A stretch of DNA of 64,000 nt from Pilatotrama ljubarskyi. Taxonomy: Eukaryota > Basidiomycota > Agaricomycetes > Polyporales > Polyporaceae. The DNA lies in contig MU277675.1 of assembly GCA_022385805.1 (NCBI GenBank), positions 168,152 to 232,151 of the forward strand. Direction: 5' to 3'. This document shows positions 51,649-62,714 of this stretch, piece after piece. The notes beneath the pieces were generated by a model that was not told where the DNA came from, ran no database searches, and saw nothing but the letters and a program-made list of their open reading frames with translations. Within the stretch, counting starts at the first letter, position 1. Each line of letters opens with the position of its first letter. Made by a program: the position numbers and the translations under genes.

Positions 51649-53107
51649 TTATACGTTGTCGATGCCGGCGATGGGCCGCTGGCGTTCTTCGTTCCTTGCG
51701 CGTTCGTGATGGGCGCGTGCTTTTGCGTCACTGCAGGATCAACACGGTCAGCAAAGCGCGTTCGAGATCGAGGGACGATGAGGTCTGGGGAACTCACGGC
51801 TTGTTGATAATGCTCTCGGCACCAGTGAAGAACAGCGTGTCGTAGATGAATACGCCCGCTGCGAAAGAACAGAGGTCAGCCCTGAAGAACCGGCTTCTAG
51901 TTCCGCCGGTGACGTACCGAGTGCACCGACAATGGGCGCAATCACTGGGCACCAGAGCCAGTAGTGGCTCCTGAACGTGAAAACGTCCGCGCCGTAGCCA
52001 ACCATCGCGGTCAAGAGCCTGGGGCCAAGGTCGCGCGCGGGGTTGATAGCGTAGCCTGAAAGACACGATGATTGTCAGCAAACAGGGCAAGGTTGGACGC
52101 GCGGCGTGCCAGCACATACCGGTTTGCATTCCGAGCGAGGCACCAATACCGAGAATCATGATGAAGAGGACGAGGGGGGCAAGGCCCGAGGGCGGAGGGC
52201 CGTTCCGCGCGTCATTGATGGCGCAGACGACGATAAGGAGGACAGCGGTGCCGAGGAACTGTTACAATACCGTGAGTGAGCGAGTGAATAGAGGCGACAT
52301 GCGGGAGCGTGCGAACCTCGTCGAAGAAGCACGATACGGAGGTCATGTAGTCGAGCTAAATACGAAGGCGACGTGAGAACCTGCGCTGAGTGCGACCAAG
52401 GAGAAGACATACCGCGTAGGTAGAGAAGAGACCGGCCGTGCCGGGGACGGTGCGTATGTGCCGACCACCCTCGACGAGGTCGATAGCGTGAATGTAGTTC
52501 GCGTAAATGATGCCAGCGCCGCAGAGACCACCCATAACCTGTGCGAAGATGTAGCCGGGGACCTTGCGCCAGGGGAAGTCGCGGAACGTCGCGAGCGCGA
52601 TGGTGACCGCAGGGTTAATGTGTCCACCGGAGATACCACCGGAGACCCAGACACCGAGGGCGGTACCGACCGCCCAGCCAAAGTTGATGGAGAGGTAGTC
52701 CTGTGGAGCAATGAATAAGCTCAGGCAGGTAGGGCGTCTCAGGCGGTGATGTACTTACACCCTTAGCAGCGGAGGCAACTTTGGTGTTGCCTCCGAGGAC
52801 GACCTGGCAGTCGACACCGGCACCGAAGATGATGAGGATCATCACCCCGATGAACTCGGCCGCGTATTCCCTGAAGGGCTCGCTGCGCGTGGGTAAGAAC
52901 GGGGGGACTGAGACGTGTGTTGCATGGGACGTACCGAATTCTCGACCACCTATTTGGGTAGCGGGTATAGTGCTCAAGGAGGTCGTCCGAGTTCGCGTCG
53001 TGGGAGCCGACCTCGACATCCTCGATCTGCTCATGCTCTCTCATTTCCTTCGAAAACCGGGAGGCATCGGAGGCGGTGAGGGTGCGCTTGTCGGACCTGG
53101 CGGACAT
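51649..53107 (-). CDS. aquaglyceroporin (MIP family channel)
   Basis: A six-helix channel for water, glycerol or similar small solutes. The cytosolic N-terminus of about 60 residues precedes [20 protein letters not shown] (helix 1). The first pore motif is [15 protein letters not shown]; the second is [20 protein letters not shown], where the Asp after NPAR is the mark of glycerol-passing channels. Other blocks seen are [60 protein letters not shown] and [20 protein letters not shown]. The last exon follows an intron after NKP and gives a short polar tail ([15 protein letters not shown]) ending at 51649. About seven introns. The start at 53107 is the first ATG of the open exon and a TATA-like box lies about 75 bp upstream. 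Confidence 0.93.
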
Positions 53108-53179
53108 GGCGGGGAAGCGGGGGAGGGGGAGGCGGGGAGGCGGGAACGAGACGAGGTGGAAGGGGAGGGAAGGGGAGGG

Positions 53180-53186
53180 TTAAATA
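53180..53186 (-). promoter_or_regulatory. TATA-like box of the aquaglyceroporin
   Basis: TATTTAA on the minus strand, about 75 bp upstream of the start at 53107, within a purine-rich stretch (pyrimidine-rich on the coding strand). Confidence 0.4.
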
Positions 53187-55076
53187 GGATGGAGGGAGGA
53201 AGTTCTATAGGGAGGAGGCGTACGGGGAGGTTAAACTGCTTTTACGGCGCGTCGGACTGGGCCTGAGTTCCATCGGACGGGGGAGGAGAAGGCCCGTGAG
53301 CGCAGAGAGGCGCCACTCGGTGATGCAAACACGGGCGGACAGGAAAATGGAGGCCGAATCCCATGACGAGGTTGCGCTGATGTGCCTTTCCAGGCCATCC
53401 CGGATTTTCGCATTTCTTTCCAGAGCAGAGCCCAGCTGGACGAAGTGTCCACCCGGCGTCTGCCCATCATCTCGATCACCCGGTTCATACGGCACGATCG
53501 CGTCCTGATCGAGATCCGACTCTCGCTGCGCGTACGAGCGCCCGCCCTTCCCCGCCCTTCCCCATGGGCTGCCCCGCTCCTCTGCAACGCTCGGCACTCT
53601 GCTGCTCAGAAGACCAGGTCAACCCCGACGCGTCGGTCAGCCCCTGAACGTAGCCCCAGAGGTTTTTCTGAAGCCGCACGACCAATCATAGCCGCTTATT
53701 CGAGAGGTGCTCCAACGTACAATCACCATCCGACGCGTCCTACGCGCTCGCATCCTGGCTCAAACGACCAGTTTGTCTGTCGACGTCCACGTCTCGTCCG
53801 TACGTCTTGCAACTTGCACTCGGTATACGCGTCAAAACGGCTCGCAATCACCTCGAAACGTGCTCTGTTCCAATGGCCGGCCTACTTGCACACCCGGACC
53901 TGTCTCGATCGACCACTTTCCGCTCGTCCGAGGCACGCTCGAGACTCTTCGGAAGACATCAATCCAGGTACCTGTACTTCGCCCTTACCCGATTGTGCCA
54001 CGCACCGCTTGTCTGTTCCTTCCGAACCTGCATCTCGCAGGCCGCCGTGTCCGCGTAAACCTCCGTCATCCTTCCAACCCGCCTCTGCCATAAGCGAGTT
54101 GCGGGGTCAGAAAACCTCGAAGGCGTGCAATTCCAGTTCAGATCCCCGCGGGGGAACTTGGGGAGACGCGAATGCTTGTCTGGCTTTACGCCGATAACGG
54201 GCTTCTCTCTGCTCGGTCACTTAGTGAAATCCTGGTCATGGGGTTGGTCTCGACTTCTGACCCACACGCTTGTTCCGCTACGGCCACCCGAGGACTCGCC
54301 ACGATACGTACGTGCACGGTCGCAACTCAGTCGGTCCATCTCCTCGTGGCCGCTCGTAGCCCTGGACTTGTCGCTTTAGCACCGACAAATATAATTCCTA
54401 CCGGCGGCAGCTCACGCTCGATCACGCTGCCCACATTCTGCCACCAAATCTGGCGATCAGCAGGTAAACGAGCAGCCTGCTCTTTCAGGTCATGGCTGCG
54501 CTTCTCTCTCTTCTGTGTGTCGCGATTGTCCTTGTGATGCGTGTACGTACCTGACCATGACCTCAGCAATGTTGTCGACAATCTTTGCCAAGCAAGGAGG
54601 CTAGCGGACCCGCCTATAGCATGGGCATCTATTCTCATCCCTTTGCTGGTGCAGGCTTCGGCCAGACTACGTCCGCGCGGTGAAACAAGGGGTTGCAGCA
54701 GCGGCGAGCCCCTGAGCACTTTTCGCACCGGAGAGCTGACGAACTTCTAGCACGGTTCTCCCAAAGTCCCTCCCCATCTTCGACGCCAGCAGCGAGTGTA
54801 GGACTGTGGAAGGGATTCGAGCTTGAACTCGGATTCGAGATGAGCTGTTCGAGCGCTTTCTCTGTACACAAGGCGCATGTGATACCCGGTCACAACCCTA
54901 ACCTCAGTCCACTTGGCACAGCCGTCGTGGCGTAATGGGCGCCAAAGAGACGATCAGCACCGACGGCGGCGGCGGTAACGCCTTCACGTACTACACTCAC
55001 ATTGACTGCACTTCACAGCCTGCTCGTTACGACCTGAATACCCCAAATCCGAACTCATCTTACGAAATTTGACACG
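53187..55076. other. 1.9-kb divergent spacer between aquaporin and SYLF gene
   Basis: Frames up to about 270 codons exist on the plus strand, but they have no domains, they overlap frames on the other strand and their codon use looks random. The stretch probably holds the promoters of the two flanking genes. A short unrecognised gene cannot be ruled out. Confidence 0.4.
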
Positions 55077-56106
55077 ATGTCGATGCTGGACAAGTTCCGC
55101 AAGGGCGCCCAGAAGGCGGGCATGCAGGCGTCCGCGTTTCTGAAGGAGGGCTCGAACAAGCTCGCGAACGAATCGCAGCATTTTGTGCAAGGATTCTCGC
55201 TACCCGGGGAGGCGGAGAAGGCTGCTAAGATACTCGAGAGCTTCCTAGGTGAGTGATACTGGGCTCTTGACACAAAGAACGAGGTTACGATGCGCGGTGT
55301 GCAGCGGACCCCGAGCATCCCGAATCGGCGCTCAACGCCATCCCCAAAGCCGTGCTTCAGCGCGCACGGGGTGAGTTCTATCCTACTGTTGCTTCACATC
55401 CGACCATTCAAGCCGCCAACGGCAGGCCTCGCCATCTTCTCCGTGGTCAAGGCGGGCTTCGTCTTCTCCGGCAAGGCAGGCTCAGGAATCGTCATCGCGC
55501 GGCTGCCCGACGGCTCGTGGTCCGCGCCGTCCTGCATCGCAACGGGAGGCGTGGGCTGGGGCCTCCAAATCGGCGCAGACATCACCGACTTTGTCATCGT
55601 GCTGAACAGCGAGGAGGCCGTCCGCGCGTTCGCGATGGGCGGCAACGTCACCATCGGCGGGAACATCAGTGCTGCTGCGGGCCCCATCGGCACGGGAGGC
55701 GCGGTGCAGGCGTCACTCGCGCACCCCGCGCCCATGTTCTCCTACTCCAAGTCGAAAGGTGCGTCTCTTCAGGCTTTGGGTTTCAGAATGCAAGGCCGTG
55801 CTCTGGCTCTGACGCTCGTCGTGACGTCACGCAGGACTCTTTGCTGGGCTCTCGCTCGAGGGTACGGTGCTTATCGAGCGCAAGGACGCGAACCGGGATT
55901 TCTACGGCTCGGCCGTGCCCGCGCGCGACATCCTGACCGGGCGCGTGCCGCCGCCCGAGGTCGCGTCGAAACTGTACGAGGTTATCGAGGCCGCGGAGGG
56001 TGTCGATGAGTCTGGCCTCCCCGAGAACGCGTACGTGCCTACCGCGACGGGCGACCACCTCGATATCCGGCACGGCGGCACAGTCTTCGATGCCGAGAGC
56101 CACTGA
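55077..56106 (+). CDS. Ysc84/SYLF domain protein without SH3 domain
   Basis: A lipid-binding SYLF (SH3YL1, Ysc84, Lsb) domain protein linked in yeast to cortical actin patches and endocytosis. The start MSMLDKFRKGAQKAG is followed by IPKAVLQRARGLAIFSVVKAG, GKAGSGIVIARLPDGSWSAP, GVGWGLQIGADITDFVIVL, GGNVTIGGNISAAAGPIG and FSYSKSKGLFAGLSLEGTVL, the hallmark order of the domain. The gene has at least three introns. After the domain the protein continues for about 60 residues (DRDFYG-like ANRDFYGSAVPARDIL, DIRHGGTVFDAESH) and stops at 56106, with no SH3 domain; yeast Ysc84 and Lsb3 end in one. It is therefore a short form, as some fungal homologs are. Confidence 0.9.
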
Positions 56107-57403
56107 GCGAGGAGCTGCGAAGCAGAGCTAGCGGGGATTTCCTCGCAGCAGGCCCAGACGGATCGTCATCAAGCGAGACGCGTGCGGGGATGGCTGCGCT
56201 GAGATCGTTCACTGGTGGTGCGTGTGCGGGGCCCCGCGGCACCGCACCGGTGCTAACTGCAGGGCATTCAGGAGTAGCTTGGAGGTGGAGGAGGAACGGC
56301 TTGACTCGATTTGCTCGATACGCTACGAATACTGGAACGACCGATACGATTCTTTTTGTGTTCATGTTACGCTTCTCTGTTGACTACCCCGGAGCCTCGC
56401 CCGCGCCCGCGGCTGCTTACGCGCTTGTACATACGACACTTACTGCACACATATCGGACGGCTTGTGGCTCTCTGACGTTGTGTTTCGCGCGCCTCCATC
56501 ACCCCTCTGGGGATCCTCGTCCGCGCGAGATGCTCAGCTGCTCATCCTAAAAGCCCCAGAAAGGCTCGGAGCCGATGCGTCGGGCGCCGCTCGTTACGAA
56601 CTCAAACAGGGGTCCGAGGCCAGCTGCCCCGCTGCGCACCTCCAGCCTCCCGCCGTGCGACGTTCTATCCGTATGCAGCTCCGGACTAGCTCCGGAGGTC
56701 GTTTGTGGCACTTCGGGCAGGACGCCGGGCGCACCGAATATCCACGGCGGGTGCGGCGGATGCTCGGGCTCGGGTTCGGGTTCGGGCTCGGATTGGACGA
56801 AGCATGCGCCGAATCCCGACGTCGCCGACCCCGACGTCCGCGTTTGGATAGGTTCCGAAGGGGCGGGGCGGTGGGTTTGGACCTTGGTGCCTCGCCGAAT
56901 TATGGATGAACGTTTTCGCCCGATCGTGCCATGGCGCGCGCCATGCGGCCGCTGCGCCCACAGGTCGAGCATTCTGCCGGACCATCGATAGCCGGTGCCC
57001 GGATCGATGGGTCCAGGAAGGTCCAGGGACCAGAGGCTCATCTAGCTTCAAGGGCAGCGGGAGGGCAAGGAAGAGTGGCGGTTTGCAGGTACGAGAAGAA
57101 AAAATTCAGTAACAGCAGACCCTGGGTAGACGCGACGGGTTCAGCGAGTGCAGAATGAAACTGGGGGCAGGTCGAAAGCAGATAAATTAGCAGGTGTAGC
57201 GGATGTACTGGTAAAGCGGCAGCATGTAGGGTATCCTAATATGTAGGTCCTCGGGGGAAAGCAAGATGACGACAGGTACATCGGGTGAGATATATGGTAC
57301 AACACCAGAGTCAGACAGCGAGCGCGCTCGCCCTCAACGGCACAGTGCGCGCTCTGCGACATGTTCGGCAGCGAGCATCTATAGCAGACAAGGTCTACCG
57401 CGT
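56107..57403. other. no supported gene; short hexamer repeat
   Basis: Convergent 3' flanks of the SYLF gene and the minus-strand aspartic protease. Overlapping frames on both strands (such as 56190-56909) have no domains. At about 56763-56792 five copies of a CTCGGG/TTCGGG-type hexamer stand in tandem. Confidence 0.45.
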
Positions 57404-59346
57404 TCAGTAGCGTGCATCCCAAGGGTTCGAGTACGGTGGCCGGTGGTAGCCCGAGTTGTTGTTGTTGACGAGGTGCAGGTCGTGCGCTTCTGGCGGGGCG
57501 GGGTCGTGCAGCGGCTGGTACGTCGGGCGGAAGAACGTCGTGCGCTGGCGCTTGTTCCTGCGCCAGCAGCAGAACACGCCGAGACCGATGAGGATGAGGA
57601 CTCCGCCCGCGGCGGCAAGGCCGATGATGAGCGGGAGGCGCGCCTTGAGGCGCTCGCCGAGCGTTGCGTCGGACGGCGTCCACGGGCTGTTGCCGCGCAC
57701 CTTGATGAAGTCGGCGTGCGCCTCGGCGGTGTCGTTCGTCGTGGGCAGCATCTGCACATACGGGTCCGCGGTGGCGGCCGTCGAGCCGTCGACGAAGTCG
57801 CCGAAGTTGATGTACGTGTAGGCGTTGCGCACTGTCGAGGACGGTCCCGAGGGCGTCAGACTCAGAATGGACGGCGGGGAGAGGGTAAGCGCGCTTACGA
57901 AAGGCCATGCCGAAGATCACGTCGTAAGTGGCGTCGTCTTGCGGGTCCATCGGTTGGAACTGGGCGGGAACGTGTCAGCGGGGTGACCTACGACCTGACA
58001 TCGGCGAACATGGACGAACCGCGCCGACGCAGACGGCCTTGCCGCTCGAGTCGGTCAGGTTGAGGTCGAGGTTCGTGTCGAGCCGATGGATGGGGAAGCT
58101 GACGCCGGAGAATTTGAAGGTGACGTTGACCTCTTTGTCGCAGGGGATCTGCCAGACCTGGCCATTCAACTCGGAGCGGGTGACCAACGACGCCCCTGGG
58201 ACGTCCTTGTAGAAAGCTTCTGCTACACGGCTGTATACGGACAGGTTGGTGATTGGATCTGCGTTACTCGACCAGAGGCACTTACGGAGGCACTTGCGGA
58301 AGAGAGTATCCTGTGTCCAGCACGACCTGCGTACTGTGAGACTGAGCCGGAACGTCTACGCAGTCAAACTTACCGTAAGCTGCTTGTTGTTTGATGTCGA
58401 GCTCACGGCTGTCTGTACGTTGAACTGGTCAATGACGTTGTTACCAGCGGGCCCAATGATTCCGTCCGCATCGAGCAATATCTGCCAATGCTGATTCGCA
58501 GAATTCGAGCTGGAAACAGTAGACACAGGTAGCTTGGGCTGAGAGGTAACGCTCTCATATCCTGGTAGCATTTCACCAACTGTGAGCTCGCCAGTGGGTG
58601 GATCTGTCGGGTCGCGGAGGCGACCGAGCAGGACCGTGATATAGTTGGGGGTGGAGGTGTTTTGTCTGAATATCCTGTCTAGCACCGGGTCGCCAGCTGA
58701 GTCGGAGGAGCCGAGCGCGTCCTTCACTCGGGACCCAACATTGGGGCCAAGACCAATCAAACCTGTCCCTGCAGATGAGGGAGGCACGTTGACTGCAAAG
58801 ACGCGGTATGATCAGCAGGTGTACACAGCTATGAAAGCGCACGACTGACGGAACGCTTGATCTTCGACTTTGTAACCGGCGAACTCTAATGGGGCGGTCA
58901 ATATGGACCCTGAAGTGGCGTGTATATATGTAAGTGAGCATGATCCGCGAAGCGACACGATTGACTGGAGCGCACCTTCTACGGCGTCCACGGCGTACTG
59001 AACTTTTGTCGATTTGCCCGTGTTCTTCGCGTTTGGGACGTTACCCGTCACCCAGAGATCGGAGCTGTGAGGGCGTCAGCGGACCGCCCATAGAGATTGC
59101 GTGTGGTACTAGCCTGCCTGTGTCTATTTGCACGCTAAAGTTTTGGCCCCCGAGAGTGATGTCCGTGTTGTATTGGACGTCTCCGAGATCGCCCACGGAC
59201 GTGTTTCCGACGACGCTTGCTCTCCTGCCCAGGACGCCACCGACGTGTCTCGGAGCGGGCCGGCCGTACAGCTTCAGTCGGGTTGCACCCGTGAGCTCGC
59301 TCGCATAGAGCAGGACAAGAGAGATGGCGAGCGGCGAGGCCTTCAT
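57404..59346 (-). CDS. membrane-anchored pepsin-like aspartic protease
   Basis: An A1-family aspartic protease that begins with a signal peptide (MKASPLAISLVLLYASELTG) and a short basic propeptide. The first catalytic motif is IDTGSSDLWVTG, split by an intron after DTG; the second is VVLDTGYSLPQVP. Both catalytic Asp are present. Other family blocks are GLIGLGPNVGS, GYTLPQ-type flap surroundings (TADGIIG-like LDADGIIGPAG) and DVIFGMAFLRNAYTYINFGDF near the end. The C-terminus has a membrane segment (LPLIIGLAAAGGVLILIGLG) followed by a basic tail (CCWRRNKRQR). It is therefore a type I surface protein with the active site outside. The first intron (59113-59065) has a GC donor. The gene is head-to-head with a close paralog; 496 bp lie between the two start codons. 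Confidence 0.9.
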
Positions 59347-59570
59347 GCTTGTGCTACTCTAGATAGAGAGGGTCGGGAGGGAAGCCAGCGAAGGAGACCG
59401 GAATGCTGTCAAGGTGGGCGCAGCATGCCCAGAGTGGCGGTGGACGGAGACCGCCCTGCACAGGTCTGGGCGACAGCGAGACAGCCGCTGGTGTCCGCAG
59501 TGGAGACAGAAGCAATTCATGTAAAGCGTGTGTTTCTCAGAGAGTCAGAGACTCTGCACGCATCCGCAGC

Positions 59571-59580
59571 TATATAATAT
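59571..59580. promoter_or_regulatory. AT-rich box in the divergent protease promoter
   Basis: TATATAATAT sits near the middle of the 496-bp region between the two aspartic protease start codons and reads as a TATA-type element in both directions. Whether it serves both genes is inference. Confidence 0.4.
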
Positions 59581-59842
59581 GTGTTCGTGCTGCTAGTTGA
59601 GAGCGAGCAGAGGCCGAGCGAGGTGTGCAGGGAGGGCATGGACGACGGTCGCCGTGTGAGAGTGCGCGTGTGGCGGCACCGCCGCGACTGGCTTGGTCGG
59701 ACCGAGCTCAGACTGAGACTGCCTCTCCCAGACTTGTTCCCCGACCACCACCGCGTCTCGCTCGACTCGCCCGCCTCGCCCGCCCACACTCGACACCGCC
59801 CTCAGCTTTGGGCATTCCGTTCTTTCCAGATCTGCAGACCGG

Positions 59843-61880
59843 ATGCGGTCGCTCCTTCCTGTCCTTTCCTCTCTCGCCCTCCTTGCTGTCCATGTCCGCG
59901 CTCTCAACTTCAACGTGAACATCCGACAGCGCGCCGCTGCAGCTCTCGCAGCGCGTGCTAACGGCCAAAACGCTGTCCCTGTCGCGAACACGCGCAACTC
60001 GGAGTACATTGCCAACATCACCCTCGGCGGACGCCAGATCCCTGTTCTGCTGGACACCGGGAGGTACGCAGTGTCAGGTTGTCTCGCGACGCAGCAGAGT
60101 TCAACGGCCAGTCTAGTTCCGATCTCTGGGTTACTGGCAGCGTGCCGAACGCGAAAGATGTTGGCAAGTCCGTGTCGCTGAGCTACGCTGTTGGGAACGC
60201 TGCAGGTGAGCATGAACCTGGGTATGCCATATTGCCTTTGATATTCAAGATTCACAGGCGACGTGTACACTGCACCGCTGGAATTTGCAAATTACACCGT
60301 CCAAGATCAAGCATTCTGTGAGTGATCCTGCTAAGTCTTAAATGTCGGGCGTTTTGGAGTTGTCGGGGCAACTGGACCCTATGTACCCCGCATGGAGGTA
60401 TCTATCCATCCCCCGGCACACTCATTTAAAGCAGCTCCGCACGGCGGTATAACCACTGTAAATGCTAACATACAATCCCAGTGCTGGTACAGGATACCTC
60501 CTCATTCTCGGTCGACATCAAGTCACAGGGTTATGAGGGACTGATTGGCCTGGGCCCGAACACTGGCTCCGTTATTCGCGACAAGCTGGATACCGCGAGC
60601 GCCGACAGTGTGCTTGACCGCATTTTCTCGCAAAACACCACCTCCGCCAACTACCTCACCATTCTCCTCAACCGCGAGGGAGATCCAGCGAGTCCGTCCA
60701 CCGGCCAGCTGACGATCTCCGAAGTCCTCCCGCAGTACAGTAACATCACGAGCATGCCAAAGCTGCCTGTAACGAAGGTCCACAAGCTCACGGACGAGGA
60801 CCAGCACTGGCAGGTCTACACCGACGTGAACGGCGTGCTGGGCCCGGATGGCCAGCCCATCCAGATCGACTCCATCGTGCCTAGCGCGCCTGACGGCCAG
60901 CTCGTCGTAGTGTTCGACTCTGGCTTCACGTTGCCGCAGGTGCCTCGTGATATGGCCGACGCGATCTACGGCCGTATCCCGGGCGCAGAGTACAACGAAG
61001 CGTCCGAAGTGTGGACTGTGCCCTGCGACCAGCTCATCCCTTTGACGTTCAAGTTTGGGGGCGTCGAGTATCCGATCCATCCGCTCGACGTGTCTAGCAG
61101 CGACTTCAACATGGTAAACTCGCTTGGCAATCCTGTCTGCGTTGGCACCTTCCAGCCGATTACTTCCGCCTTCAGTCTGCTCGGAGAGTACGACATCATC
61201 CTTGGCATGGCTTTCTGTGCGTGTCTCTGCTGTCCATGCATCTTTCGAATACTTACACATGAATCTGCTAGTGCGTAACACGTACACGCTCCTCGACTAC
61301 GGGAACTTCATGGAGAACACCGCCTCCGACCGCGGTGACCCTTACGTACAGCTCCTGCCGATTACCGACGTAAATGCCGCGCACCAGGATTTTGTCAAGG
61401 TCCGGCTCAATGGCATAGATACGACTGGTGACTCCGCGCATGCCCTGCTCCCAGCTGACCAGATGCAGCATTCGCCGATCTCGGAAGCCGAGAAGAAGAA
61501 GCGGTGCGTCTCGATACATCTTGAGAAGGGAGTATCTCTTGCTAATGCTTTGCGCGAAATTGTCTAGATATGAGGAAATGATCCTCAGTCGCTGGCCATA
61601 CATCTTCGTCGGCTGCTTGGCCTTCGTACTCATTGTCGCTGGCCTCATCACCTGGCGGTGCTGCGTTCACCGGAAGAAGAAGCGCGAGGCAAAGGCTGCC
61701 AGCATGCGTCTGCCGGACACGAGTGCTCCTCCACGTTCACCCGGAACGCAAGCTATTTCGTTCAGCCGCCTCGAGGACGGAATGATGCCCAACAACTACC
61801 AGATGCAGGAGAGCAAGGCGCACGACTACCGCTCGTCAGACTACCGACCCTCGTTCGCCTCAAGCCGCACGCGCGTGTGA
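59843..61880 (+). CDS. membrane-anchored pepsin-like aspartic protease, paralog of the divergent neighbour
   Basis: The protein opens with a signal peptide (MRSLLPVLSSLALLAVHVRA). The first catalytic motif LLDTGSSDLWVTG is split by an intron directly after DTG, at the same place as in the divergent gene but with a normal GT donor. The second motif is VVFDSGFTLPQVP, a DSG form that still supplies the catalytic Asp. Shared blocks with the neighbour include YEGLIGLGPNTGS, VLDRIFSQNTTSANYLTILL and IILGMAFLRNTYTLLDYGNF. The C-terminal part has a membrane helix (WPYIFVGCLAFVLIVAGLIT) and a basic-polar cytosolic tail of about 75 residues. At least four introns. The two genes are a tail-out pair, probably from a local inverted duplication. 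Confidence 0.9.
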
Positions 61881-62714
61881 GCGCTGCTGCATGTTTGCCC
61901 CCATGCTGTCGACCCCCAGGTGCCCTATGCGTCACTTCCGTGAAGAAGAGGCTCGGACTTCGAGAAGTTGTGTTACTGCCTACGCTCGCCCTCCCTACCC
62001 GCCCACCTACCTTACCTCCCGCCCCCAGCTGTTGTAGCTCGACCGTCGCTCTGCCCGACACCTTACCCCGCCGATCGTGTATCATACCTGCTGCCCGCCA
62101 GCAAGCCCTTCGCTCTTTGCCTCGTCGCTTTCGTGAGCCGTCCGAGTCGGCACATGGCATTCGTCGCGCTCTCCGTAACTTCTCGCTTTTCGCAGCCCCC
62201 TTCGCCTTCTCCGGCCGAAACTTAGGTTAGTTACCGCCTTCTCTGACGCCTGTGGACAGGCTTGTTACCCCGCAGTACATAGTACTTTACCCGAGAGGAC
62301 CCTCACTCTCACGCGACCTACTGTTACCCTAGGCGTTTTACCCTTCTTTTGCCGTTTGTCCTTGAACGTTTTGGGATGGTTGTGTATAACAGAGGAACCA
62401 AAGCAGTCTCTGCAACGCTTAGAGCTGCTGGGGCGAGCACGTTGAGCGCGAGCGCGTCGTATATAGCGCGCGCATGTGATCGCGCAGTCTGAATGGATTA
62501 CGTAACACAACGTCAGGGCGCGTCGGTATGAGGAAGCGCCCACTACTTAGAGGGTGGCGGTCCCAGCCGACCACTACTTAAGCGGATACCGTTCACCACT
62601 CCGCCTTATCGCTGCATTCTCGCTGGCATAGAGTACACTGCAGCATCTTGTCTATCTGCTACGAATAGCTGCTTGCGCGACTGGGCTTTCTGAGACTTGG
62701 ATAAGTTGGACGGG
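61881..62714. other. spacer between aspartic protease and NPP gene
   Basis: The first part is CT-rich protease 3' flank; the rest is promoter of the next gene. No gene seen. A TATA-like stretch (GTATATAGCG) occurs near 62458. Confidence 0.5.

Noticed and set aside
53382..54197. Plus-strand frame of 271 codons between aquaporin and SYLF gene
   Set aside because: No domain, overlaps other frames in all three phases, no start context; treated as spacer.
56190..56909. Plus-strand frame of 239 codons after the SYLF gene
   Set aside because: Arg-rich low-complexity translation in a GC-rich spacer, opposed by another frame on the minus strand.
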